NCBI GenBank assembly: GCA_016946835.1
Contig: JACVTC010000106.1
Span: 242,501 to 267,500 of the forward strand
Source: Neocallimastix lanati (nom. inval.)
Taxonomy: Eukaryota > Neocallimastigomycota > Neocallimastigomycetes > Neocallimastigales > Neocallimastigaceae
Length of the DNA: 25,000 nt
Reading direction: 5' to 3'
In this document: in pieces, positions 1 to 12,006 of the stretch
How the letters are laid out: each line of letters starts with the position of its first letter
How positions within the stretch are numbered: position 1 is the stretch's first letter
Program-made: the position numbers and the translations under genes
Notes under the pieces: generated by a model
Told to the model about the DNA's origin: nothing
Databases searched by the model: none
Seen by the model: only the letters and a program-made list of their open reading frames with translations

Positions 1-52
1 AATGATATTGATTATATAAATATATAAATATTTAAATATATATATATATTAC

Positions 53-151
53 ACTAGCATATGGATTCTTTTCATCATCCGAATCGAATACGATAGATTT
101 TTCAATTCTTTTTACAATTTTTTTCAAATCCTAGATACAATTGAAACCATT

Positions 152-182
<31 letters not shown>

Positions 183-2221
183 AGAAAAAAATAATTATAT
201 ATATATATAAGTAAATAATACTAATATTAATATTTTATATTATATTATTATCTATTATACTTTTTTTTTTTTTTTTTTTGTTTTTGTTTTTTTTTTTTTT
301 TGTTTTTGTTTTTTATTTTTATTTTTTTAATAATTATTTATTAAAAATAATAAAAAAAATAAAAATAAAAATAAAAATAAATTAAAATAAAATAAATTAA
401 AATAAAAAAAAAGACTTACCTTTCCTGCACTGGTTAATTTAGTTTCATTTTCATTTTCACTTTCATCATCTTCTTCATAATATTCATCATTTCTTGAAAA
501 ACTCTTAATTTGATCACTTTGTTTTTTCTCTGATTCTCTGGTTTCTTCATCATTATCAATTCCAAATAATGGTTCTTCATCATCCTGAAAGTCTTCATCA
601 AAATCTAAATCTTCTTCATCTATATTATTATATTTTCGTTTTGGTTGATCATCATCCATATCTTCCCTGAATAATAATATTATTATTATTATCATTATTT
701 TGATTATTATTAGTAATTATTTATTCATTCCTTCATTATTTTAATTTATTATTTATTTATTTATTTTTTTATTTTTTTTTTAGTTTTTTTATTATTTATT
801 TTTTTATTTTTTATTTTTATTTTTTTTTTTTGATTTTTACTCTTGTCTCATATCATCTCTATCAGTAATTTTGAATTCAATTGGTTTAAAGTCACCCACA
901 TTTTCTTCTTCAGGATCCTTTTTCTTTTCTTCTTCATCCTTTATTAAATAATATTATTGTTAATTATCTGAATAATAGTAATGAATAATAACAACAACTA
1001 AAAATAAAAATAAAATAAAACAATGATATATTTATTTATAATATATTTATATATAAATTATATTTTTACAGCTTTCATCTTTTTTCTCATCATCCATCTG
1101 TCTTGTTCTATTTTAGTTTTTGAAAGTTTAGTTTCAGCTTCTTCAATAGTTAAAGTTTGATAAGTTAATTTGGGGGTAAATTTATACCATTTTGACGCTT
1201 CTATAACTTTAAAACCATCATCCTTCATTTATATAAATTTAGATATATAGATATATTTAATTTTATTATGAGTATATAAAAAATTTTTTGTTACACTTAA
1301 ATATATATATATATTATATAAATCAATTTTATATTTTATCTTATATTATTATACTTTATTTTATTTTATTATTTATATTTTTTGTTTTTATCATTATCCT
1401 TTATCACTGTTATTTTTTTTCCTTTAAATTACTTTTTTTTTTGTCGTTGTTTTTTTTATGTTCTATTATAATTACTGCTTTTTTATTATCCTTAGTTTTT
1501 TATTTTCATTTTTTTTATTTTTTTTTTTTATAAAAAAAATATTTGAACTTACTGCAAACATAAACAATACATAATTTGCATGTTGACCACCTTCTAATAA
1601 ACCACCATAAGTATTAGTAATATTATTATCAAAATCAGTTAATAACCACGGGTATCTTTCAGCTTCTTTTTCTTTTTTAATTTCTTGAATAGTTTGATCA
1701 CGACTAGAATCATCAGCACCAAGATAAACTTGTTTGGTACGTTTTTTAAATAAATTTTGTTTATTCTTTTGAGCATGACCATATGGTGCAATTTTTGAAG
1801 TATCTAATTTATTTACTCCATCAGTTGGTGCTGTTCCTTGAGTGGCATCATTATTATTACCTGCTTTACTAGTAGAACTCTCTTCCTGATCTTTATTTTG
1901 ATAATTTTTATTACGATAGTTATGTCTGTCTAAATAAGATTGTGGAATATCTCTTACTAGTTTTATAGGTTTTGTAAAGGAATTTAAATCTACTTTATTT
2001 CTAGAACCTGAAAATTTTAAAATATGATGAGGTCTTTCTGCTTTAGCTGATACTAATTTATATGCTTTTTCAAGAACTGGTTGCTGTTGCTGTTGTTGTG
2101 GTTGTTGTGGTTGTTGTTGTTGTGGTGGTGGTTGTAATTGTTGTTGCAATTGTTGTTGTTGTAATTGTTGTTGTTGCTGCTGTTGTAATATAAAATTATT
2201 AACTAATTCTTGGTTATTCAT
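53..2221 (-). CDS. TFG1: TFIIF alpha subunit (RAP74/Tfg1), spliced, 3' end off-window
   Basis: Large subunit of TFIIF, which binds RNA polymerase II in the nucleus and helps initiation and elongation. Five exons read in frame on the minus strand: 2221-1553, 1222-1070, 938-841, 666-420 and 130-53, giving about 415 residues. Donors are GTAAGT, GTAAAA, GTAAAA, GTAAGT and a weaker GTAATA at 52; acceptors end in AG and all phases match. Exon 1 starts with a Gln/Pro-rich tract (about residues 13-47), then the RAP74 N-terminal domain with ERPHHILKFSG, RYPWLLTDFDN and LEGGQHANYVLF. Exon 2 continues it with GFKVIEASKWYKFTPK and LTIEEAE, as in RAP74. Exons 3-5 are Asp/Glu/Lys-rich, matching the family's acidic middle. 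The C-terminal winged-helix domain is not in the window, so at least one more exon should lie beyond base 1. The family call is firm from these motifs; the last exon boundary is less certain. Confidence 0.9.
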
Positions 2222-2364
2222 GATCTATTCAATTATAATTATTACCATTTAATATTAATATAATTTTTATAATAATAACAATAATAATAATAGTAATATA
2301 TTTATATAATTATTTTTTATAATATTTTTTTAAACTTTTTATTCCTTATATATATTTATGTAAA

Positions 2365-2401
<37 letters not shown>

Positions 2402-2866
2402 ACTTTAAAAAATTATATATACCTTTTAATTTTTATAATTGTATATTAAATATTTATGATATATATTATAATTTATATTTTAACTTTCATAAGAAAAAAA
2501 AGATATATACAGATAAATAAAAGAATTTAAATGTCATTATTTTATTAATTAATTTATTTATATTTTTATATAAAAAAAATGTAATATTACTAATAATAGT
2601 AATGATAATAATAATAAAAAAATAAAAGAAAACATTAACTTATTTTAATGTTTCTTCAATTTTTTTAAATTTATATTTCTTTTTTTTGTAAAAATTTAAG
2701 TACTGAACTATAAATTAAATATATAATTAATTCATAACTATATATTATTTAATTCACTTAAAGAATTTATTTTTAATTTCATATTTATAAATTATAAAGC
2801 AAATAAAATAAGTAAATAAATAAATAAATGAAAAAAAAATGAAATAAAAAAAAAATAAAAATAAAA

Positions 2867-2902
<36 letters not shown>

Positions 2903-3734
2903 ATAAAAATATATATTATTATTATTATTATTATATATATATATAAATAGAATTTACAATTCTTTAATATTAAATTATTATCGATGGATAATAAATTTAT
3001 TTCTAATTTTATAAAATTCTCTATAAACAACAATATACAACAAACAACAAATTACCAAAATTTTTATTTCATTTGGTTTATTTATATTATTATTATTTAA
3101 TATTTTTAATATTAAAAGAAGAATAACTTTATAAAATAATAAATGAAAATTATTATAATTTATTACACTTTTAAAACCTAAAGAATAATTCTCAATAAAC
3201 AATAACAATAATTGTATGCCTCTCCAAAAAATTTTTTTTTTTATTATTTTAATATATCTCTTTTCTTTATTATTTTTTTTTTTATAATAAAAAACAATAA
3301 AATATTTTATTTTTAAAATAAAAAAAAAAAAGAAAAAACAAGAAAAAAATTTGGTGTATTTATATACAAAATTCAAATACAATTTGTATGTAATTGTTTG
3401 CAAATGTATACGTTTTTGTTTATTTTATCGTTTTTTTACATTCAAAATTAGTCCAATAATATTATTTATTTATATTTATATTTAATTTATATACTTTTAT
3501 TTTTATAAAAATCTATTAAATCTATTAAATAATATAATAAATATTTAATAATAAAAATTTAAATGGAAAACACATAGATTAGAGTACTAAATATACTAAA
3601 TAGATAATATATATAAAAAAAGTATACAAAATAGAAATAAAAAAAATAGATATATACTAAATAGATATAAAAAAAAAAAAAAAAAAAAAAGAAAAAAAAA
3701 TATAATAAATGTTAATTTATTGATATTGAAAAAG

Positions 3735-3766
<32 letters not shown>

Positions 3767-3922
3767 TAAGAATTTTTTATATTCATTTATTTTATATATA
3801 ATTTTTTTTAATTTTATTTTCAACAATAAGAATTAAAATTTATATTCAATAAATTTGATATTTTTAATTGTTAAAAGTAAATAAAATATCAAAATATTAA
3901 ATTAAAATAATTTCATTAATTA

Positions 3923-3957
<35 letters not shown>

Positions 3958-4184
3958 TACCTAATAATAATAATAATAATAATAATAATTAATAATAATA
4001 ATAATACACTCAATTAATTCAATCTTTTTTATAATAAATATAATATATATTATTATTATTTTATAATTTAATTAATCATATATGAATAATAAAAAATTTT
4101 TTTTTGTTTTAATATAAATAATTATATAATATTTATCCACTAATATTTTAGTTACTTTTTCTAATTTCTTTACATTTTTTTTTA
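2222..4184. other. AT-rich intergenic region upstream of TFG1
   Basis: Almost pure A+T with long homopolymers (A-runs near 2371-2399, 2871-2900, 3671-3690 and 3738-3766; T-run near 3927-3946) and an AAT tract at 3962-4005. It must hold the TFG1 promoter (just above 2221), but I see no recognisable control element. The open frames here translate to Phe/Ile/Lys strings expected from AT-rich noncoding DNA. Confidence 0.6.
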
Positions 4185-4262
4185 TTTCTGGTGTGTATCG
4201 TCTTTTATTTCAGTCCCCTCTTAGGGGTAGTGGGAATACTGAGGTAGTCCCCGTCACAGAAA
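4185..4262. other. GC-richer self-complementary island, possible structured RNA or MITE-like fold
   Basis: This island stands out from the surrounding A+T. Its ends pair: bases 4185-4193 (TTTCTGGTG) match 4255-4262 (CACAGAAA) as an 8-bp stem with one bulged G. Inside is a hairpin, CCCCT (4215-4219) with AGGGG (4223-4227), and further G/C blocks (GGG at 4232-4234, CCCC at 4249-4252) that could pair in an alternative fold. No open frame covers it. In very AT-rich genomes such islands often mark noncoding RNA genes, but it matches no snRNA, tRNA or C/D snoRNA I know, so a small palindromic transposon remnant is equally possible. The strand is not determined. Confidence 0.4.
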
Positions 4263-4574
4263 CTTTAATTTAAAAAAAATAATTTTATATTATATTTTTC
4301 TTATTAATATATATATGTATATATTTAAGTAATAAGTAAAAAGATTTTAAAATAAATTTTTAAGTTATCTATTTAATTTTATTGAATAGAAAGAATTATT
4401 TTTAACTAGTATTTATTGATTAATTTAAATAATTTATTATAATACATTATTTTTTAATTAATATGTTAACATAAAATATATATATAATAAATAGAGAAAA
4501 ATATGATATTATTTATATTCAAATAATAAAATAATGATAATTATTATTATTATTCAATAAAAAATTTTTTTATT

Positions 4575-5861
4575 TTATATATAGAGTATTAAAGATAATA
4601 AAATAATTGAAAACGAATATGATAAAATAATTCTTTGTGGACTTCCACTTTGATCAGGAACAACATTTATATTATTTTCACTAATAGTATTATTATAGGT
4701 AGTATTTTCTAATGAAGTTTTTATACCGATATCATCATTAATATATCCATCATTATTTAATGCATTTGTAGGATCGACAGCATTATTAGTCACGACATCA
4801 CCAGCACCAGCACCAGCACCATCACCATCACCATCATTAAGAGAACCGAATTGATCATTTTGATTATGATCAAGAGCAGTAATCAATACTGTTGAATCAG
4901 ATTCATCATTATTACTAAGAACTTCACTTATATTCGATGGATCAAATTCACTATTACCTTTATTATTTGAAGATATATCATTTTTATTTACTGAATTGGA
5001 ATTATTATTATTGACATCACTGGAAGTCTTACTATTTCCATTAACTGAATTTGAATTATTACTGATATTGATTACTTTTGAAGAATTATTATTTTTTGAA
5101 GAATTGTTATCTTTTGAAGAATTATTACTTTTACTATTAGATGAATTTTTACTTTTATTAACTTCTGAATTACTATTACCATTATCATTACCATTGTTAT
5201 TACTATTATTATTATTACTATTATTACTATTAATATTAATATTATTATTATTATTTTTAACATTATTTCCAGTGTGAGTATCATTACCAGATTTATTATT
5301 ACTGTTTTCTGAATTATTATCATTATTATCTTTTGGACATTTGTTTAAATATGAGATAAGCGTTTGAATATCCTCTTTTTCTTCCGATTGGTCATCATCT
5401 AACATAGATTTTATTGACTCCATGTATGAAATAGAAATTTTTAGGCATCTTTCAGATGAACAACTTTCTTTAATATTTTCAAAAATTTCAGAAAATTTTT
5501 GTTTTTCATATATATCGGGATGAATTTCAGTTTCTTGTATTATTTTAGAAAGTGGACAATATTCACCTTCTTCATCTTTATAACAAGTATATTGTAAAAT
5601 ATTATTCATATCTTTCAATACAGCAGATGTAATTTCAATGAATTCTTCATCACAATCCTTTAAAATAGTTTTTGGTGATTTGAATAACTGTTGACATAGT
5701 GCACTAGAAAATGTTTCGCATTTAGTTTCAAAACTTTCTGCATGAAAGCTAGAAACACAATTTGAATATTTTTCTGTTGTTGCTTGACATTTTGTAATAT
5801 CTTGAGATAATACTTTTACTATTATTAATAATAAAACAATAATAATATAATTGAATTTCAT
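4575..5861 (-). CDS. Secreted Cys-rich, Asn-rich surface protein, probable GPI anchor
   Basis: A 428-residue protein in one exon. Residues 1-19 form a signal peptide (MKFNY, then a hydrophobic core, VLSQ). Residues 20-175 form a folded domain with ten cysteines (25, 35, 48, 56, 70, 93, 102, 134, 139, 175), enough for five disulfides. Residues 178 to about 310 are a Ser/Asn/Lys low-complexity stalk with many N-X-S/T sites. A short Gly-Asp/Gly-Ala dipeptide tract follows. The last 19 residues or so are hydrophobic after a small-residue SGS and a QR, the usual layout of a GPI attachment signal. I recognise no named family. By architecture it is a cell-wall or plasma-membrane protein held outside the cell, a common type in gut fungi. 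The start is supported by the signal peptide and the AT-rich sequence directly upstream. The function is unknown. Confidence 0.75.
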   Translation of the reverse strand: MKFNYIIIVLLLIIVKVLSQDITKCQATTEKYSNCVSSFHAESFETKCETFSSALCQQLFKSPKTILKDCDEEFIEITSAVLKDMNNILQYTCYKDEEGEYCPLSKIIQETEIHPDIYEKQKFSEIFENIKESCSSERCLKISISYMESIKSMLDDDQSEEKEDIQTLISYLNKCPKDNNDNNSENSNNKSGNDTHTGNNVKNNNNNININSNNSNNNNSNNNGNDNGNSNSEVNKSKNSSNSKSNNSSKDNNSSKNNNSSKVINISNNSNSVNGNSKTSSDVNNNNSNSVNKNDISSNNKGNSEFDPSNISEVLSNNDESDSTVLITALDHNQNDQFGSLNDGDGDGAGAGAGDVVTNNAVDPTNALNNDGYINDDIGIKTSLENTTYNNTISENNINVVPDQSGSPQRIILSYSFSIILLSLILYI

Positions 5862-6788
5862 TTTTATAAATTTTATATTAATTTAATTCTGGATATTAGT
5901 ATTTATATTTTTTAAAATAAACTTATATTTGGAACAAACTTTCAGTATATGAAATACATACTTTATTAAATAAACTTTATATATAATTAATTTTTTTTTA
6001 AAAAAAAAAAAAAAACTTTTCTTTTATTACTATTATTATTATTATTATTTAAGAGAAAAAAAAAAAAAAAAAAAAAAAAGAATAGAAATATTTACTACTT
6101 TTATATCTAAACATATATATAATATAATAATAATATTTGAAAAATAATAATTCTTTATATTAAATAATATTTTCCATAATATAATATAAATTTTTTAATT
6201 ATATATATATTATAATTTTTATTAAAATATTGTTTAATAAATTAATTTTATTATATCTATATATATATATATTATTTTTTTATATTTTTTTTTTATATAT
6301 TATTATTTTTATTATTATTATTATTATTATTTTATATTAAATTTTCATAAAAAAAGCACGTTTAAATAATTTATATATAGATATATACATAATGGATTAC
6401 TTAAAGTTTATATCTTAATATTTTATTACATTTATTTGAAACAAAAAAATTATTTGCTTTTTTTTTTTGATATTTATTATTCCATTTTTTTATTTAACAA
6501 TAAAAAATTAATTTTATATTAAATTAATTTTATATAAATTTTAATATATAAAATTTTATAAAATTTTATAAATAAATTAAAATAAAAAAAAAAGGTAAAA
6601 AAATTATTTTAATTACTGGTAAAAAATTAAAAAATTCATTATTTTAATTAAAGGAATATTAAATATATTTATAAAATTATTATTTTAATAACTTTATTTT
6701 CTAATTTTTAGAAAGATATTATTTATATAAAATGAACCTTTTTAATATGATTTGAATGAAATATACAAAAAATTAATATATATTTTTT
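5862..6788. other. AT-rich intergenic region
   Basis: Homopolymers (A-runs near 6001-6014 and 6057-6079) and TTA/ATT tracts (about 6299-6330). No open frame with plausible composition and no RNA gene seen. The surface-protein promoter must lie at the left end, just above 5861. Confidence 0.5.
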
Positions 6789-6862
6789 GCCTACCTTCCA
6801 ATGCTTATCATAGTTTTCATTTCTCCATGGCGAAAGTGGCGAATAGATAAACCTTCTCTTTA
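6789..6862. other. GC-richer island of unknown nature
   Basis: About 70 bases of mixed composition (GCCTACC, then CCATGGCGAAAGTGGCG, then ACCTTCTC) inside nearly pure A+T. No open frame, no tRNA T-loop, no clear C/D box pair and no strong stem. It could be a small noncoding RNA, a decayed repeat, or a remnant of an element. Confidence 0.25.
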
Positions 6863-7383
6863 AGTTTTAGAAGAAAAAAATTTTATGAAATATGATTACT
6901 TTTTAAATATATATATATACATTATAAACTGTAAAATTTTATATTTAACGAGATTAATAGAAAATAAAAATAAAAATTAGGATCCAAAAAAAAATGATGT
7001 AATAGTTAATATTATAAATTTTGATATAAATTAATAAAAAATTTATCAACCTAAATATGAAGCTGAATAATAAAATTATCTAACTTTATTTTTATTATTT
7101 ATTTTTATTAAATTATTACCATTATTGTTTTTATATAATTATTGTTATTATTTATTTATCATTATATTTATTAATTAATTATTATTTATTATTTATTATT
7201 TATTTTAAATTTAGTTTTTTTTTATTTCCATACAATTTATACTTTATTTATATTACTAATTTAATTTAATTTAGAAGGGATAAAACTTTAAAATTAGATA
7301 ATATTTATTTTTTAAATGAAAAGAAAAATATTATCTCAATTTATATATTAAGAAAGTAAAGGTCAAAAAAAAAAATAAAAAAA

Positions 7384-7421
7384 ATAATAATAATAATAAT
7401 AATTTTATATTAATTTTTCAA

Positions 7422-7461
<40 letters not shown>

Positions 7462-7698
7462 AATGATAATAATAATAATTTCATATTAATTTTTCAACAA
7501 CAACAAAAAAAAAAAAAAAAAAAAAAAAGTAACAATAATAATAATAATAATAATTTCATATTAATTTTTCAACAAAAAAAAAAAAAGGTAACAATAATAA
7601 TAATAATAATTTCATGTTAATTTTTCAACAAAAAAAAAAAAAAAAAAAAAAAAGTATCAATAATAATAATAATAATAATTTCATATTAATTTTTCAAA
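7384..7698. repeat. Minisatellite: five units, each AAT tract + TTTCATATTAATTTTTCAAC + poly(A)
   Basis: Five successive units share the core TTTCATATTAATTTTTCAA. The first has TTTTATATT and the fourth TTTCATGTT. The cores lie near 7402-7422, 7479-7497, 7554-7573, 7610-7628 and 7679-7697. Each is preceded by an AAT tract, and the first four are followed by CAAC and a poly(A) run of 12-40. Several junctions carry a short GT or GGTA between the A-run and the next AAT tract. Unit length varies because the A-run and AAT tract vary. No coding potential. Confidence 0.75.
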
Positions 7699-7765
7699 TT
7701 AAAATACTATTTATAAATTATTAGTATTCATTATTATTCGTTTTTAGATGTTATTACTTATTATA

Positions 7766-7787
<22 letters not shown>

Positions 7788-7805
<18 letters not shown>

Positions 7806-8047
7806 TATAGATTGAAGACTTTGGTCTTCCCTATATAGTAATATGGGTGTATGATTAACTGCCATACCAGTAAGGCGTCGGCGCTCTCAACTCCCCATAA
7901 GCAAAGAAACTCCATATAGAAGCACCCTACGCGATCCTCGAGGGAAAGCAGAGCCAACTATAGGTGGCGTCCTTGCCATCCCAGAGGAGCTGGACACAGT
8001 AAATCCTCTCAGATAAGGCTTACGCAATGGGATTCTTATAGTGTTAG
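7788..8047 (-). repeat. SINE-like repeat, copy 1 (5'-truncated, oligo(A) end at 7788)
   Basis: A GC-richer segment of about 240 bases with no open frame. Read on the minus strand it ends in a 19-base A-run (T-run 7788-7806). Just before that end is a perfect hairpin GAAGAC/GTCTTC (7814-7829). A 30-base block at 7860-7889 matches 21832-21861 at 25 of 30 positions. The flanking marks GGGTGTAT (7845-7852), GGTCTT (7823-7828) and the oligo(A) end occur in the same order in both copies. Unlike copy 2, no tRNA-like head with A and B boxes is found near 8047, so this copy looks 5'-truncated. The left boundary is clear; the right one is set only by the return to A+T. Confidence 0.5.
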
Positions 8048-8999
8048 AAATATACTTATATATAATTTAATAAGTTTTATTATTTTTATATATTTAATTT
8101 GGTATTGTATATATTATTATATTATTACTTCTTTTTATTACTTTTTTCTTATTCATTATATATATAATGTATGTATATATATCCATATGGCAATAAGTTT
8201 TTTTGATTAAATATTTATATATCCAGAGGGAAATAAACTAAAAAATTTAAAAAAAAAAAAAAAATAAAATAAATAAATAAAATAAGAGGAAATTTTATAT
8301 ATTCATTTTTATATCAATATTTTAATAATAAAAATTAAAATATAATTAAAATAAAAAAAAGTATTAATAATTAATGTTGAAATTAAATAAATAAGTAAAT
8401 AAGTATATAAATAATATTTCATTATATCTTTTATTTGATTTTCAAAAATATAAATAAATAAATAAGTAAATAAATTTATTTATTTATTTATTTGTTAACA
8501 TATATTAAATATAAAGTATATAATTTATTAAAAATAAGCTTCAAATGTATTGAACCATTGAAACATATTATATATATTAATATATCAGCCATATTGTAAA
8601 TATAAAAATACTATTAATATTTAATTCATCATAAAATATGTTAATAAAATGGACATAATTATTAAACCCTACTTTTCATTAAAATTTTAATTATAAAATA
8701 TAATAATACGTTATACTATTTTTATTATATAATAATTTAATCTGACCTATTTTAGAAATTAAAAATTTATAATATTAGCTAAAATTTGTGGCTTATGTAT
8801 ATATTTTATACATTAAAAATTTTATATTATTATTCTTAATTATTCTAAAATATATATATATATTATTATATATTTTAGTTTTTATTATTTAAATAAATGA
8901 ATAAATATATATTTTCAAATAATAATTACCGAATAATAAAACAAATCATTTGATATAATTATATTTAGGAAATGTACCTTTAGTAATAAAATTGACAAA
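8048..8999. other. AT-rich intergenic region upstream of the ankyrin gene
   Basis: No gene seen. It contains an AAAT/ATTT inverted repeat (about 8452-8492) able to form a long hairpin, TAAATAAG-type short repeats, and the promoter of the ankyrin gene just before 9000. No recognisable motif stands out. Confidence 0.5.
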
Positions 9000-11933
9000 A
9001 TGGATCAATTAAATTTTAAAAATATAATTGAAAGGTATTATATTTATTCAATAATAATTAATACATTTTTATTATAAAAGAATATGATTTAAAAGAAGAA
9101 TATAAACTGATTTTAAAATTTAAAATCTTTTTTTTTTTTTTTAATAATAATTAGAGATGAAGTTATAAAAGAAATAAAAAATTTAAGGACTCTAAATAAA
9201 ATTGAGGAAAAAGTCTCGAATTTTGCAAGAAAATATGATAAATTTTATCAAGACTTTAATATAATTTTAATCTGTATAAAAGAAAATCTTCCATATGATG
9301 TAATTGATTTTTTATTAAGTAAGCATAATGGAGATTTTAATGTCTATAATAAAGATGCCTATCCATTATATATATTGCTTACTGAAAAAAAATATAAATT
9401 TGTTGAATTATTATTAAAATATGGATTTAGTATTAATGCAAATATAAAATTTGATAAAATAAATGAGAAATGTAATTTATTTTTTGGTTTATTAATAAAT
9501 AATAAATTGGATGATGAAAATATTAAATTTTTGATTACACATGGGATTGATATTCATAGCAAATTTAAAATGAAAGACAAATTAGATAATAAAAGTGAAA
9601 AATCTAGAATGATAGACGTATTAGTATCTAAATCATTTAATTCAAATAAAAAAGTAATATATCCATATTATGAATGTTTGAAATTTCTTTTTAATTATTA
9701 TTCAACAATTAATAATAAACCAATTATTTATTTTATTTTTCTTGGGAAGAATAAACTAAAAATTGAAACACAAATGTTCAAAAGTTTATTGGAAAATAGT
9801 ATTAAATTTGTAAATCTTGATGACTTGCCTGAGAGAATTCTTAAAAAAATTATTCAAAGTAAAGCATTGAAAGTAATTAACTTATTTATTTCGTATATTG
9901 GAAAAGAAAAATTTAAAAATTCAAAATTTTTTGAAAATTTGAAAACAATAAGTACTTCTCTTGGAGAAGAGGAATTTCCTAATTCAATTGTTCAAAATTT
10001 TTTAAGTGGAAACGATGATATTAAAAATAAAATTAAGAAAAGTTTTTTTAAGAGTATTAAAGAAAACAATGTTGCAATTATTAAAGATATTTTACATACC
10101 CATAAAGAAATTATCAATACTAGAAACAAAGAAGAGAAAACACCATTGATATACGCCGCACAACATTGTACCGGTAAACCAGAAGTAATTGATATATTAA
10201 TCAAGAATGAAGCAAATAAAGATGATGTTGATATAACAAAATCAACGGCACTGCACATTGCATGCCAATACGATAATTATAATTCTGTTCCAAAGTTAAT
10301 TACAGAGAAAAATATTAATTCCGTTAATGAATATGGTCTAACACCTTTGATGATTGCGATAATGAGGAATCATTATATGTGTGTTTTTGCATTATTATCA
10401 AATAATTATAATATAGATATTGTTAATGTTACTGATAATAAAAACAATACGCCATTAACTTATATGATTAAAAACAATATGGGATTTGAAAGTATGTATG
10501 AGTTATTAATAGACAAACATGCCTATATAGATTATAAACAATTTAAAAATGAATTAAATCCATATATAATACAAAATAAATGCTTTATAAATGCAATAAT
10601 TAATAAAGGTATTTATTTATTAATAGATGGACGTATTAATTGTATAAAATATCCATTAATATTATCAATTAAAGAAGGTATGCTTGGTTTGTTTAAAAAG
10701 CTTTTAAAATATTCTAAATTTATCAATAAATTTGATGAAAATAAAAAGCCATGTTTATTTTATGCACTTGAAAATAATAATGAGGAATATTTTAATTTTT
10801 TAATAAATAGTGGAAAAATAAATGTTGAAGATTGCGATGGTACCGGGAAAACCCCAATAGAGTATTCCATTGAATTAAATAAAGAAAAAATGACGAAATT
10901 GTTATTATTTCAATATGTAGATATTATCCTAAATAAATATAAAGCGAATTTGAAAAATATTATAAATTCTAAATTTACTGCAATAAATTCAGAATTATCA
11001 AAACAAACTAAATTAAATTATTCAAAAATAAAAGATACTCTCAATTTATTTAAAGATCAAGTTGAATCAAAGAATAAGGATACCTTTAGGAGTGAGATAT
11101 CAAGAGAAAATCAAAATTTACATGAGAATAAGAATATAAGTAAAAACGAAGGAGTTTATAAAAATGAAAATATAAGTCAAAAGAATTATAAAAAGCATCA
11201 AGTTGAAGAGGATAATGATTTTAGTGAAAATTATCCAATTAAAGACCCCAAAATGGATGAATATGATGTTTTATTTAAAGCATGTTCTTTAGGAAACTAC
11301 GGAATTATCGAATCATTAATTAAATCTAAAATTTATAATATTAATACAACAATTGGGGAATTCAAGTTTACACCATTAATGACGCTTATTTATTATGAGC
11401 ACTATTCTTGTGTAGATTTATTAATAAAATATAATGCTAATGTAAATATTAAAGATATTAATGGAAATTCACCTTTGACATATATGTTAAAATATTCAAA
11501 AATTAATAAAAATATTTATGAATTATTAATTAATAATGGTGCATATATTGAATATAATTTGTTTAAAAATGAAAAATTTCTTGAGAAAATTTTAGAAAAT
11601 AAGTATTTTATGGATTTATTTATACATAAAAAAATTAAAATAAAATATAATAAAAACAAAGAAGAAGATGAAGGTACTCTCCTTATAACACCTTTAATTT
11701 TTTCGATAGAGTTAAATAATTATAAATTTTTTGAAAAGTTATTAGAAAATAATATTGAAACGGATGAATTGAATACAGATAAAAATGATCCAATTACAGT
11801 TGCAAAAAAGATAAATAATGAAAAAATTGTTAATAAATTAAAACAATATATTGAAAATAATAGGAATAACAGTAATAATGAAAATAAATTCCTAAACATT
11901 AATAATGATAATAATAATAATAATAATAATAGA

Positions 11934-11973
<40 letters not shown>

Positions 11974-11975
11974 GA

Positions 11976-12006
<31 letters not shown>

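Noticed and set aside
1288-1533. 81-codon plus-strand frame
   Set aside because: It lies mostly in intron 1 of the TFIIF gene on the other strand and is Phe/Leu/Ile-rich noise.
2978-3403. 141-codon minus-strand frame (and the neighbour 2785-3033)
   Set aside because: Composition is Phe/Ile/Lys/Tyr from AT-rich DNA, the A/T homopolymer runs are inside it, and there is no recognisable domain. A small gene cannot be fully excluded.
7860-7889. A 5S rRNA gene or fragment, suggested by GCCATACCA
   Set aside because: Only that short block resembles 5S. The downstream internal promoter (C-box, GGATGGGTGACC-like) and the helices are absent in both copies.
8452-8492. AAAT/ATTT palindrome as a replication origin or regulatory cruciform
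   Set aside because: Simple four-base microsatellites of both orientations side by side are expected by chance and slippage in such AT-rich DNA.
9375-9377. TTG as the start codon of the ankyrin protein
   Set aside because: The frame is open well upstream to 9156 and joins in phase, across a GT-AG intron, to an ATG at 9000; nuclear eukaryotic genes rarely start at TTG.
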